64,000 nt of DNA from assembly GCA_958430865.1 (NCBI GenBank), contig CAUDNR010004522.1, positions 84,161-148,160 on the forward strand, read 5' to 3'. Of the stretch, positions 12,871-24,446 are shown piece by piece; positions within the stretch are counted from its first letter, which is position 1; each line of letters begins with the position of its first letter. The notes under the pieces are model-generated. The model was not told where the DNA came from and did no database searches. It worked only from the letters and a program-made list of their open reading frames with translations. The stretch is from Entrophospora sp. SA101. Lineage: Eukaryota > Glomeromycota > Glomeromycetes > Entrophosporales > Entrophosporaceae. Made by a program: the position numbers and the translations under genes.

Positions 12871-12900
12871 AGATATTTCGCTCACATGTATGAATTTTAC

Positions 12901-13680
12901 TAAAAAAGCATTGATAGATGCAAATCCAGGTATTTGGGTTAAATAATGTAAATCAATATCTTTTTATTATATATACCATTATTATAAAAAAATGTCTACA
13001 TACATCCCTTTTAACAGTATCTTTACTGATACACATTCCAAATGAAATACTGATAGAAAAAACAATGTGAATATAATAATTATTTAATGTTAACAACCTA
13101 ACATTGGAATTTGAGAAAATTCAATGCTAATTTAATACTAAAATACGATGATGCTAAATTGCTACTAATGGTGCTAAAAATTAATATTAACAATAAATTC
13201 TTCATAATAATAGAGTATTTTTTCATGCTATTTCAAGAATATCATGTTTAATTGTGCACATACATCAAGATGCACAAATCACTTATTCTACTACTACTGC
13301 TATGGTGACATCAGTTGCCTACTATCAGCTATTTGATATATGTACAGTATAATGATTATAATACAACAAACAATAAAATATATATACAGATATTGATCTA
13401 GAGAATCCATAGTTTATCTTATTGATTACCATTAATCAATGATACTATGATAATAATCTTCTGAGGACAAATCACCACTGATTTTAAATCCCTGTGCAAT
13501 TTCTCATATAAAATACACAATAGATCATTTGCTGCCCTTTTTCTCTGTTTCTGGATATTATCTGCTTCATTATTTGAATCAATGTCTCTTAAATATTTTT
13601 CCTGATTTTTAAAAAGTTAATCAATATCCCCAAATTTCAATCATCTCTTTATGATTTTGTTTCTTCTCAATTTCACTGAT
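12901..13680. other. Intergenic, no gene supported
   Basis: AT-rich sequence. On the minus strand near 13470-13520 a short stretch reads ILYEKLHRDLKS, faintly like a protein-kinase catalytic loop. It is too short and broken to call. Confidence 0.4.
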
Positions 13681-15165
13681 CATTTCATGATTATTATTGT
13701 TATTATTAACACCATTGTTTTCATTACTATTACCACAAATGACATCACATATTTTAATGCTTGACACTCTTGTTTAATTATTTTTGATGAATTTTTAGTT
13801 GCAAGAAGACTAGGATAAATTTTATGAACTGGGATTTCAAAATTGCTGGTAGGCAAGATATGCCATGTGTTGGGATATGTTTTCTGTATTTTTGTAGTTT
13901 CTCGGAAGTCTAAGATTTTATTGATATTAGTGAATATCTCCCTCCTAGATAAAATATAAATGTATACATGGTGTCCTTTCAAGTCATTCCCATCAATGAG
14001 CAATTCAATTGCCCATTGAAGCTCTGTAATGTAAAATCAACAAATTCATCTACTGAAAATATGTGCCCAACATCTGGTGATAGGTATATTCCATCAGGAA
14101 GGCAGCTATAGATTGCTCTATAGAGTTCCATTTGCCATACTCTTCCAGTAACCCTTTTGCCATCTTTTGAGCAATCAAGATTATTTGTTAATGCTTTGAA
14201 AATTTATCTAAACAATGCTTCCTTGATCAACTCATCTAAACTAAAGCCATCTTTCAATGGTTCTTTTGTTGAGGCACACCTTCGAAAGAATGACAATAAT
14301 TTGCTGACAGGTGAGATAAACCCAACTTTACCCTCTCTCAGGTTGACAAATTGGCTGGTCCATTGCCATTAATAAATTACTAAATATGGCTAAAATGTTA
14401 CACTAATGGAACCAATGGATCACCAATAGACCACCAATGGACCATACATTTGCCAACCCTGCCCTCTCTCAACCTGAGCTCAGGACCTTCATAATCCAGA
14501 TAGGATATCACTCAGTTTTAAGCAATGATGTCAACACATCATTAGGACCTGAAGGTGGCACATGTATTTCATCTTTTAGCAACAACCTGTCAATTATCTC
14601 ATCTTGTTCTTTGGTAAATTTGTATAATGGTGCAACTCCTCAGTGTAATCTGATTTGTTCAATAAATTCTGATGATTTTAGATATCCCATTATTTGTGAA
14701 TCAGTAGTAGTTTTATATATTGTGATTCTATATGAGAAATAATTATCAATTCCTTGAAATATACATCTAATAAATCCAATATGACCTGCTGTATAATCCG
14801 TTATTATCACCAACAAGTTTACTGAGCAAATATTCTGCAGAATCATCAGGAAATTTTTTCCACCATAATATTACATTCATAAGTTTTTAATATGCAATGT
14901 TGTAATATTTGCATAAAAAATTATGTAATATTTACACTGAATGTAATTTTTGCATGAAATTATAGGGCCCACTGTAAACTTACATAAACAGTACAATAAT
15001 TATGCAAATCCACATCAGAAAAAATTTCCTGATGATGAAATACCTTTGTTCACAAAACCCAAAGATTGACATTATCTCATGCAACTTTCAACATCAATGA
15101 AAATACGTTTGTGCCTGGCCAAGTATACATAGTATGAGCAGAGTGCCTTCTTTGGATGAACCAGA
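13681..15165 (-). pseudogene. Crinkler-like gene remnant: P-loop NTPase part plus REase-like C-terminal domain
   Basis: Reading on the minus strand and allowing frameshifts, 14360-15165 gives fragments such as KALCSYYVYLARHKRIFID, TDYTAGHIGFIRCIF and EQDEIIDRLLLKDE. Then 13740-14340 gives YLSPDVGHIFSVDEFVDF, QWAIELLIDGNDLKGHHV and LDFRET. The second set fits the restriction-endonuclease-like C-terminal domain of the Crinkler-type proteins abundant in arbuscular-mycorrhizal fungi, where an Asp and a WA-x-E segment form the presumed core. The first set fits the NTPase region that precedes it. There are at least an in-frame stop near 14212, a frameshift near 14010, further breaks, and a 195-bp insertion at 14842-15036. 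The family call rests on recognition of these motifs, not on a search. Confidence 0.55.
14842..15036. mobile_element. Short inverted-repeat element inside the Crinkler-like remnant
   Basis: Perfect 19-base terminal inverted repeats begin ATCATCAGGAAATTTTTTC and end in the reverse complement. There is no coding capacity. The flanks on both sides read as parts of the same broken gene, so it inserted into that gene or its remains. Confidence 0.75.
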
Positions 15166-16565
15166 GAGGTTGGCCTAATTAAAAGTAGCAAAAGCAATTA
15201 ATTAATATTAATTAACATGTGAGAATCTCGAATTTAATAATAATAAAGTTTCGCAAACAATTCCCTCTAAAATCTTTTGACGTTTTTGTATAACATAAAA
15301 AGTATTCTCTAATTCCCAATTTACCATACACCGAAAAAGATTTTTTCCCTATAGCTAACAAATCCCTTTTCTCTATGGCAAATAAAAGCTTTTTCTCAGT
15401 ATTAAGCAAATGTTTTTATATATCGAAAAAATGTTCCTCAAGATGAGGGGATATTAATAATGTTTTTAGATCTTTCATAGTTCCCGAAAAGATGGCATTG
15501 TTTAAGAAGTTTCGTTACCTGGAACATAAAATTATGAGAAAAGAAATAATCGCAAAAGATTTAGAGATATTTAAAGAATGACATCCCAAAATTGATCTCA
15601 ACTATCTTGTTTCATTCATTCTTCATTTATTCATTTCATCAATAACAATAATGTCATTATCATTTCATTCATAACAATTTGAGCATATGGGAAGTTTTGC
15701 TTGGAATTGCTTAACATTGATTTTTTAACAATTAACCTTGAATCTTGTTTCTTTAGGGTCAGACAGGATTGGACTATTGAGAATAAAAGGATATGCGCAT
15801 GTTAGAGGTGTTTTGGGTTAGTAAAAAATTGGCATAAACATTTTATTTGTTTATTCATTATTTGGATTTGTAACTGATTTCTAGAATGTTGGGAAGAAGG
15901 ATGATGAATATTCATGGAAATCAAAAAGGAAGGCGTAAGAAATATCTTGAAGAGAATCCCAAACTATTAGGAACCTTTCAGAACTTTTGGAAGCATTGTC
16001 AAAATCAAACTATTACTAATGATGTAAATTTTGTAGCTGGGGAATAATACAGACATTATACAAATAGATGTCTGAAAGAGTATATAATGTCAATCCACCA
16101 GAAGATGTTGTGGAGTGAGTGAATGGAATCAGGTAGTGGAATATATGTGTAAAGATCTTAATATTAAATATGAAATTTTTGATAAATTTAACAATGATGG
16201 GTGTGAAATGAAAATGCAATTTCTACAAGCAATCTTCTATAAAAATGAAAAATTTTTTTTTCGAAAAGATACTATGTGATTGAGTTGGTTTAGGAGAAGA
16301 GAAAATGCAATAGTATCTCTTAAAGTCAATAAGCCCATTGTTGAATATGGAATTTAATAAACTTGAAAGATTGAATATATTAATTAATTGTTGGTAACGA
16401 ATGCGTGTTGTAACGAAATTTTAAATTTTGCATAGATCCGTTATAGCGCGTGACTAGTAAATTCGTTGTAACGAGGTATAACTGTTAACTTTGATCCTCA
16501 TTTATTAAATATGGGGTCCTACAAACATAAAAAACCATCATTATCATTATTATTATTATTATTAA
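15166..16565. other. Intergenic with transposon debris
   Basis: No intact gene was seen. At about 16385-16498 the sequence ends in TTCGTTGTAACGAGGTATAA followed by CTG and TTA, the look of one end of a pogo/Tigger-like element with a TA target. No matching left end was found. Plus-strand fragments at 16100-16340 look coding-like but match no family I recognise. Confidence 0.4.
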
Positions 16566-17162
16566 ATGACGACGCAACAAAATTTAAAAATTTCCTTATT
16601 CCCACAAAAAACATTTGCCAAACATCATGAATCAATAATTCAACAGATTGAATCGATAGAACGTAAAACTTTTCCGAAACATGAAGTTATGTCGATTTCT
16701 CAAGAGATTGGCAAAAAGACAAATAAATTATTGATTATTTATCATCATAATCATTACGACGAGAGCAAATTTAAATCAACAACTAATAATAATAACAATA
16801 GTAGTAGTAGTAGCAACAGAGAGGTTGAAAAGAATGCACAAAAAAACCAAGAAATTAAAATTAAAATTTATGGATATATAATTTACTCATATTTGGCTAG
16901 TAATAACTCATTATTACCATTGACACGTATTCTAAAAATATGCATTCACCAGGATTACAGAGGACAAGGATTAGGAACAATGATATTAAAACATGCGATT
17001 GACACCAATAAAGTTCCTGAAAAAAGTAAAGCTGAACTATATGTTGATGTTAAAAGACAAGTTGCAATTAAATTATATGAAAAATTTGGTTTCAAAATTA
17101 AAGAATTGGTTAAAGATTATTATCAGCCTGAGAGAGATGCTTATTTGATGGTATTAGAATAA
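16566..17162 (+). CDS. GNAT-family N-acetyltransferase, 198 aa
   Basis: Single-exon gene for a Gcn5-related acetyltransferase that would transfer acetyl from acetyl-CoA to an amine, possibly a protein N terminus. Motif A runs over about residues 121-144 with the pyrophosphate-binding loop RGQGLG at 132-137. It is followed by motif B (AIKLYEKFGFKI, 167-178), as in NatA-subunit-like enzymes. A low-complexity Asn/Ser insert at about 73-85 interrupts the beta sheet. The start is the first ATG after an ATT repeat. The gene converges on the SCP2 gene with 87 bases between stop codons. The substrate cannot be told from sequence. Confidence 0.82.
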   Translation: MTTQQNLKISLFPQKTFAKHHESIIQQIESIERKTFPKHEVMSISQEIGKKTNKLLIIYHHNHYDESKFKSTTNNNNNSSSSSNREVEKNAQKNQEIKIKIYGYIIYSYLASNNSLLPLTRILKICIHQDYRGQGLGTMILKHAIDTNKVPEKSKAELYVDVKRQVAIKLYEKFGFKIKELVKDYYQPERDAYLMVLE

Positions 17163-17249
17163 GAAAGAAGGGATCAAAGGATGATATAATTTTGATGAAT
17201 ATGTACAAAAATTATTTATTGTTATTGTTCTATTAACCCCCTGGCAAAA

Positions 17250-17804
17250 TCATGATTCGATTTTACTTTTCTTGAAGTAAAGTTTCGCTCCGGAAGTAAC
17301 GTTTAATATTTTATATAATTTAGAAATATTATAACCTTTAATATCGAGTTTGCCAGCCATGATGGCTTTTTGTCCTAAATTTTTAATTTGTAATTGTTAT
17401 TATTAGTGAAAAAGAAAAATAATATATTTATAATAATATACTACTAACCATTCAATTTCCCTGAAAACAAGTCTACAAATGTATCGTCCGACAAACTGAT
17501 GGTAATATCTGGCTTCGTAGAACCTTTTCCGGTCTTAATAGTTCCTTCGTTCTTAAGGTCCAAAGTCCAAATTTGTTCTCTACCTTCAACATTCATTACC
17601 TTAATCTCTAAAATCGCTTTAACCTGAGAAATGAATTGATGAATTGATGATATATGAATGAATGAATGAATGAATGGTAAAAAAGTTTCTTAATATATTT
17701 ACATTTTTAATAGTTTGTTTCTTCTTTTCTTCATTTTCGTCAATATAATTTTGAAATTTTTCTATTAAAATAAAAGATTTATATTCTGATATTTGATTAC
17801 TCAT
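17250..17804 (-). CDS. SCP2 sterol-binding domain protein, 133 aa
   Basis: Exons 17703-17804, 17449-17623 and 17250-17374 join in frame to 133 codons plus stop (donors GTAAAT and GTTAGT). The product is essentially a single sterol-carrier-protein-2 domain: WTLDLKNEGTIKTGKG, then PDITISLSDDTFVDLFSGKL, then MAGKLDIKGYNISKLYKI. This family binds sterols and acyl-CoA in a hydrophobic tunnel and often works in peroxisomes. The C terminus KIES is not a canonical SKL-type peroxisomal signal, so location is open. The 3' end converges on the acetyltransferase gene. Confidence 0.85.
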
Positions 17805-18256
17805 CCTTTTCTATTGTTTCTATTAATTCTTCTATAAATTATATTATTATTTATTTTTTTAAAAAAAAATTTTTTGACAAATAAATTAAAAAAAAAGGAT
17901 GACAGATAAAAGTAACATGCTCTCTCGTACATACATGGACATCGGATATATTTATTTATGGGATAAAAAAGTAGCTTCGAAATTCTCCAAAAATAGATTA
18001 TAAACAATCTCCGATTATTATTATTATTATTATATCTGGTACATACTTGTAATACCATTAAAAATAAACTTTAAGTTTTTTTTGGGAATAAATTAAAAAG
18101 CTAGCGTGACAACTTTTCAAATAGTCAAAATTTGCTCAACGCCACACAACTACACTTTTCTATTAATATAAAAAGAACAATTAATTGGTGCAAGATATAA
18201 ATTTATGCTAAGCCTATTCTTCTTTTGGTTCAGATTTTGTTTGCTCAGTTTTGTAT
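17805..18256. other. Intergenic, upstream of the SCP2 gene
   Basis: AT-rich with T and A runs (17850-17900) and an ATT microsatellite at about 18016-18034. No gene seen; presumably the SCP2 promoter. Confidence 0.5.
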
Positions 18257-18565
18257 TTAGCCTAAGCATGCTTTGTTGTTTAGCAATTCAAGTTCACTTT
18301 CCTGATTTATACTTGATTGTAAATTTTTTTGCTGTCTTCTCTTGATCCTTTCATCGTTTAGTTGCTTTAAAATAATTTTGTAGTTAATAAGTTCTTGGTA
18401 TTTGTAATTCTTGTTTTTTTTTTTTTTTTTCAATACTTTATTATTGGTTCTTGTATCTAATCTTTCTTTGCCCAATTCTCTCACTTTTTCAATAAAATCT
18501 AAATGAATCTTGGATTCTTCTTTTTCCTCTTTTGACATTTGAACTTCATTTTTTAAATTGGCCAT
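18257..18565 (-). CDS. Lys-rich hypothetical protein, 102 aa
   Basis: ORF beginning MANLKNEVQMSKEEKEESK, very rich in Lys and Glu with likely coiled-coil character and a run of Lys from an A homopolymer near 18415-18430. After the stop another frame stays open toward 18190, so a frame error in that homopolymer or an unseen exon is possible. No domain recognised. Confidence 0.35.
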   Translation of the reverse strand: MANLKNEVQMSKEEKEESKIHLDFIEKVRELGKERLDTRTNNKVLKKKKKNKNYKYQELINYKIILKQLNDERIKRRQQKNLQSSINQESELELLNNKACLG

Positions 18566-19189
18566 GGTTCCTAGGAATTGTTATATCCGCTCAATGAAAA
18601 CTCTTGAAATTATCGTCTTCTCTAATAATCCAAAAATATATTTTTTTAAAGCCTTCACATCCTCGTTAGTTCATCCTTCTTGGGCAGTCAACATAATGTT
18701 ATGATTCTACTTTCCACGGCCCAAACTTTTTATGAACATCATAACATGTTCTGTTGTTATTTCATCAAGCCTTTTAATCCATAATATCATTTTCATGCCT
18801 TCTCACTTTCGTTTTTGAAAGGTTCATTATTCATTACTGTGGTGGCAATCATTAATTAATTGAATAAGAACGTTCACCAACTCAGGCACATACTGTTTCC
18901 ACTTCTTTGTAAATCTAACTTGTTCTTATTAATATTTGATTTTATGTGCATAATATGTAGATAGGATAATAATAATGAGTGATGAAGATGTACTTGATGT
19001 CTTCACGATCCATCAAGTGACACAAGAGCATGGTGGAATTGATGATCATTCGTGATGTATGAATATATTGTCCTACATTCGATTTCGTAAAAAACATGCA
19101 ATTAAAATAAATAGAAATAATAATTTTCATAACGGAAAATAATTAATGTAAATAATAGATAGATATTGTTTTTAATTCTTTACCAATGA
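18566..19189. other. Intergenic, nothing recognised
   Basis: No ORF, RNA gene or repeat could be supported here. Confidence 0.5.
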
Positions 19190-19345
19190 ATTCTCAAGCA
19201 AGGTAAGTGGTATTAGAAGCATTAAAAACAAAGTTTTCCAAAATGTTGCTATCAACTAGACGAGTTGAAGGAATTCAATAGCAAAATAATAATCTATCTT
19301 CCACGTATACCATTTGTTCTATCTATTCTTCATGGAAGTTACATC
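19190..19345 (+). pseudogene. Possible MULE-type transposase scrap
   Basis: The plus strand reads LEALKTKFSKMLLSTRRVEG, resembling the Ser-Thr-x-Arg-Val-Glu segment near the end of Mutator-like transposases. Stops follow at once. Weak evidence. Confidence 0.3.
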
Positions 19346-19441
19346 ATAAATGAGGGAGCTTGCTGGATGTTCTATGAAGATAATCAATTCATTATCCCTA
19401 TAAATTTTTTTTCAGAAAATGTATTAGTATTAGAATTAGAG

Positions 19442-19518
19442 TACAGTCGGCGCTCGATATAGTGAACCTACTGTATAGTGAATCGTACGATATAGTGAAG
19501 ATGGAAAATTTCCCATTT
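19442..19518. mobile_element. One end of a pogo-like element abutting the assembly gap
   Basis: A TA followed by CAGTCGGCGCTCGATATAGT looks like a pogo/Tigger-type terminal repeat; GATATAGTGAA recurs just inside. The element is cut by the N run at 19519-19528, beyond which kinesin coding sequence starts abruptly. Confidence 0.5.
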
Positions 19519-19528
19519 NNNNNNNNNN
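19519..19528. other. Assembly gap (10 N)
   Basis: Ten Ns join a transposon end to the interior of kinesin copy 2. The real distance and content are unknown. Confidence 0.98.
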
Positions 19529-22500
19529 AATTATGTGTCAATGTTAGAATTATTCGACGTTGTAGTCCTTGTCTTAAGAAAAATGCCCCAGGATCTAGAG
19601 AATTTTGTGTAAGTACTTGAACTGGAACATATTCTCCTGTAGGGGCAAGTTCACAAACTTGTACCCAAGCTACAACGTCATGTTTTTCTTCTGATACAAG
19701 TTCATTCTCAGAATGACGTTCTCTTGTAACCATAGAATCTGCGTGAACCTGTCCATTAATGCCTCTATAAAGTGGTCTCTCTTTATGATCATCCCATTTT
19801 TTCATCTCTTCTAAAACACATTGCTTTGCACGTCCAAAAATTTCAAATGTTAACATTCGATTTGTAAATATATCTATCATCTCAGGCGATACTATCATTT
19901 TAAATGTTTGTTCATAATTAAGGTTAATTGGTAAATTTCCAAAGTCTGACATGATGTTAGTAGCCAAAACCCCACTTGATTCATTTCCAAATGATGAATG
20001 TTTGAATTGCACATGCACATCTGTAAATTGTGACTCTGAAATTCCAGTAAGTTCTAGTATTTTGACCTCAAACACAACTTTGTATCCAATCAACAATTTA
20101 CTTGATGTTTCATTTGGCTTATCTTTGATTAAATTATTATTATCATTATCTTTAGCATCTTTGCCATCTTTGCCATCATTGTATTTATCTAAAAAATCTG
20201 CAATATATTTGATAAGAATTCTGCAATAACCTAATACATCACCAGAATATCTACAAATCACTGGTGTTTTATGTTCATGTTCAGTTTTATATATTAAACT
20301 TGTTAGACCAATGGAAGCACTTCCTATAAAGGTATAATGAGGTAAAGGATTTTCATAAAATGGGTCTTCCCAATTAAAATGTCTACTGTATTGAGGACGA
20401 TCTATAAAATTATACAAGTTGCGCATCTTCTGAAGGCGGGTTTTGAGTTTATCCAAAGACCAGACATATACAACTCCATTTTTAAAGTCAATAACTTTCA
20501 CTCCTACACAAGGTTTTTTAGACGCGTGTAGTGAAGTGTCCTCATTGTTATTATACTGGTTTAATGCTGACGTACTTTCATAAGATGAAATTGGATTTGT
20601 AAATGGTTCATCTTCTATAATGGTAAATTGATAAAGAATTTTTTTATCAAGTTCTTTACTTATAACATTAGCCTCTTTCAATATGACTGCATTACTAAGT
20701 AAAGTCTCAGCCATGTAAACATATCTTTGATGCCTCCATTTCTTGACAGCCATCCTAATAAGACGCAATTCTTCTTCGGTATATGTTGATTTTCCTGGTC
20801 GTGCTTTGCTATAATCTTCATAAGGATTCTGTGAAATGTTTTGAAGTTTATGCATTTCATCTTGAACCATCTTAAGTTTTTCTTCAATCTGTTTATTTTC
20901 GGCTTTTAATTCATCTGCTTCGTTAATTTTTTTCATCTTTTCTTCATATTCTTGTTTTTGCAATTCAAGTTGTTGTTGAATTTCTTCTTTAAACGGTTTG
21001 ACTTTTTCTTCAACAATTTCAGATTGCGCCAATCCGTTATAATTTGTGTCAAATGTCTCATATGTACCATTTGATCCCATTTTCTCAGAAGTTCTTGATT
21101 CTGTATCATCATCAAAATGTTCGTTTCTACTGTATAGTCGTTTATGAGATTTTTGTTTTTTTTTAATGTTTTCCATAAGTTTTTGTAAATCTTCATCAGG
21201 TAAAGTTGTGGATTTGGAGTTGTCACCACCAGAATTTAAATAATTAAGAGCCACCTCCCGTTTTGCATAATTCCAATCTATAACAGCTTCTGACATAAGA
21301 GATGTGGGTGAATCTGGTCGTCTTAATCCATCCTCGTTATTAGCAATACTAATACTGAGTTGCTTTGATTTAGCACGTTCTTTTCTAACTTCTTCAGGAT
21401 TATTAAATCGAAACACGTGAAAGTCTCCAAGAATGATACGAAATCCCGAACTTAATTTTTCAGGTGCAGTTATACGCATTCCATTTACCATTGTTAAACT
21501 GTCTGTACATGGATGCAATGTTACAGAACCATCCTTATTTTCAAAGTAACAATGTTCATCCATAATATTTTCACCACTCAAACGTATATCAGCCGGAGCT
21601 TCAGCTTCAGATTTGCCAACACGTGTTATACCATTTTTAATTTGATAAACTAAACATTCTGACATCAATGGATCTTCATTGAGATTGACAAGATGTGGGA
21701 GTTTCTTTAAAGGATGTACACCAACTGCATTTTTCTCCACCATAATGCCAAGCTCTTCCAAAGTTTTTTTACGTTCACGTTGAATCTCTTCAGTTTTACG
21801 CATTTTTTCTTGCCACGTTTCGTTAACTTCAGTCATCAATTTTTCAGAAGCGAGTATTTGATCAAGTAGTTCTTCTTTATTCTTCTTTATTTTATTACCA
21901 TCCTTGTCCGTAAGTACAACAAATTGTTGAGAAGGTGGAAGATCTGCATCCTTACGTGATTCTCCTATTACGTCACTGATATTTGCATTAGGATCTATAC
22001 CAAGCTTACCACGCAATAATTGTAATTCTTCTTTAAGTTCACGAATAAGTTTGGCATTAGGATCTTCGTTGACAACAGCCTTATTCTTAATACGTTTGGC
22101 TGCATCAGCATAACGAAGAGTGCTAAGGGTTTCATCATAATCAGCAGGTGAAATTGCAGCAATCATAGCAGTTTTAGAATTACCACCCAAACTGTCTTTT
22201 AATAGCCAAGTCAAAACCTAATAAATGATAAATAAAATAATAATAAATATACAACATATAATATAAAAATTCTTCAATAAAACTTGATTAACTAATCATA
22301 ACATACTGAATCTCTATATGGTACAAAACTATCGCCTTTCTTTCCTCCCTTTTTACCACCACCACCTGATGATTGTTCAGCTAAAGCAGAAATAACTTTA
22401 CCCAATGTTGTTAAAGACTTGTTAATATTTGCTCCTTCTTTTAACCGTGCACCTGTTGCACCAGTAGAATTTGCACGCTCAGAACCAGCTAAATCAACAA

Positions 22501-23787
22501 GACTGATAATAAAATGATAATATTATTATTGTTATTGAGAAAATAATTAATAAATAAATCATTTGTATATTTTATAATCAATAAATAAATTGATTTTACC
22601 TGATGCGAGAAACTTTTTCAGTATCCATATTAGTTTCAGGGTCGTGACGTTTTTGAGTTACTAATAATGTGAATACAGCATGAGAACGACTTGAAGTCTC
22701 ATTCATATTTGTTGCTGCCACTGTTCTTGCCTATAAAAGCCCCATAATGAATTGGAAAATTTTTTCCATAAGGTTAATTCTAAAGTTTTTTAGTTTTTTT
22801 TTTAAAAAATATAATAATTATAATTTGTATATAAAATTACCTTATTACCCTCATCCATTAAATTTTCAATATCTTCAAAAGAATTAACAATCAATTTAGA
22901 TAAATCTTCAACATATGGACCTAACAAAGGATGTTCTCTGACTTTAAGATTTCCTTTATTTTTAGGATTTAATAAATCTCTAACACGCTCATTATAAATT
23001 TCAATATATGAAACCTGAACTTGGTAAGTTAAATTTGGATCATTGGAATTATCAATTCTTTTAAATAATTCAAAACATGTTAAAGGTATGATTCCTTTAT
23101 CTTCACCATATCCCATCTTTTACCAAGTTCAATTTTAAATTTTTTTATAAATAAAAATATTGGAAAAAATAACAAAAAAGATTTTGTGTATAATTAAATT
23201 TTTTCTTATACCATTGAATATGATTTTCCAGAACCAGTTTGACCATCTGAATAAAGATTAAAAGAATGGTATTATTCTTATGAATTTATATAATAAATAT
23301 GATAATTAATGAATGTTATGTGTGTGTGTATATTGCAAACAAACTTACAAGCAAAAATACAAGTATTGTATCCTCCAAAAGCATGGTTAAGTAAATCTTC
23401 CCCAAGATCATCATATAACATTGATTGAGTAGCATAAGTTGGATCCCTTTTGTCAAAAGACCAGTAAGACTTATCAAAAGTAAATGCTTTAACATCATCA
23501 CCAGCGTCTCTTTTTTTTGCATTTGCTGGATCAGTACCATCAGGCCTGGTAATAATAGTTTGATTCCCCTCCATTCTGATGAGGCATTTTGCCCCTCGAG
23601 CAATTTCTATTAAAAAAATTATTTTTAATCATAATTACACTTGATGAAAATTCTTTTAAATGATAATTTTTATTCTAGCGTGTCAATCCATTAACGAAAG
23701 AACAGTTTTATGATAAGAGTTTATTTCCTTACCTCTTGAATTTAAAGGACGACATCTGACAACTACTTTTATATTCCCCCCACTCAT
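19529..23787 (-). CDS. Kinesin-3 (Unc104/KIF1-type) motor, copy 2; intact motor, 3' end lost at gap
   Basis: Exons are 23733-23787, 23349-23606, 23212-23246, 22841-23116, 22600-22730, 22307-22502 and 19529-22217, all in frame. Start [18 protein letters not shown]. The P-loop [11 protein letters not shown] spans the exon 2/3 junction, switch I (NETSSRSH) is in exon 5 and switch II (DLAGSE) opens exon 6. A Lys-rich K-loop ([12 protein letters not shown]) follows, as expected for kinesin-3. Exon 7 adds neck coil, FHA domain, coiled coils and KIF1B/C2-like tail. At about 21131-21222 a patch differs from copy 1. The last ~245 residues of the equivalent exon and the PH domain lie past the gap. Exon 2 is 33 bases longer than in copy 3 (an in-frame insert [14 protein letters not shown]). 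This is the best candidate for the working gene. Confidence 0.88.
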
Positions 23788-24436
23788 TTTGGAAAATTTA
23801 AAATATGTAATTACGAGAGGACCACTAATAACACATATAGATAGATGTCACACTAAATCCCATTTTACATATTGCAATACACAAAATGCGTGTGTCACTT
23901 TCAGATGGCAAGAAAGTGGGTAAAAAGTCAAGTAATATCTTTGATAATTAAAAATGAAACACTGAAGAGATTTTAAGTGAGCATAATATATATAGCCCAT
24001 CAAATTTTTGAAACATTATTGGTAATATCATTTTTTTAATAACTATGAAGTAATAGATGTTGGCCGCGAAGTTAATTTTTAAACCGAAATTATTTAACCT
24101 GAAAAATAAAAAACCAATGTTGAGAAATCGAAACATTATTCAAAAATCCTTTTATGAATAACATGCCATAAACGGTATGAATATCGTGAATGCCGTTGGA
24201 TGTTTGAATTTATAAATAGAATGCTAATCTCTCTCCTTCACTAAAACTTAAATAAAACATTGATATTAAAATTTAGTACAAATATTGAGACAAGCTTTTG
24301 ATATAGACTAAGATCATATAAGTATTTTATTTTGTGAAGTAAAGAATATTAAGTGTATGGTATTTCTTGGTACTTTTGTTATCCCTGACGATAGGACTGA
24401 AGAAAAGAAACGTAAACTGAGCTTAAAGAACTACAA
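23788..24436. other. Intergenic between kinesin copies 2 and 3
   Basis: The first ~340 bases are alignable with the upstream flanks of copies 1 and 3, including the TATATAGCCCATCAA block near 23990, but the mini-ORF ATG is destroyed here. From about 24150 the sequence is unique, with a TATAAATA box at about 24211. Confidence 0.6.
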
Positions 24437-24446
24437 ATGTCCTTGA
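24357..24446 (+). CDS. 29-codon ORF at the copy 2/copy 3 junction
   Basis: Starts MVFLGTFVIPDDRTEE about 145 bases after a TATAAATA box and ends exactly where kinesin copy 3 homology begins. It could be the truncated start of a gene cut by the duplication. Weak. Confidence 0.2.
   Translation: MVFLGTFVIPDDRTEEKKRKLSLKNYKCP

Larger units (their letters stand above)
9612..12900 (-). mobile_element. hAT-superfamily DNA transposon, apparently intact
   Basis: The element spans 9620-12892. It is flanked by a perfect 8-bp target duplication AATTTTAC (9612-9619 and 12893-12900), the hallmark length for hAT. The terminal inverted repeats read CATACATGTTGGCGAAAT and, from the right end, CATACATGTGAGCGAAAT. 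Long subterminal arrays of TCAAAA/TCTAAA hexamers occupy both ends in opposite orientation. Between them a four-exon transposase reads open throughout. The intact frame and target duplication suggest recent insertion. Confidence 0.9.

Noticed and set aside
13470..13520. Protein-kinase catalytic-loop-like fragment
   Set aside because: About a dozen residues with no supporting neighbouring motifs.
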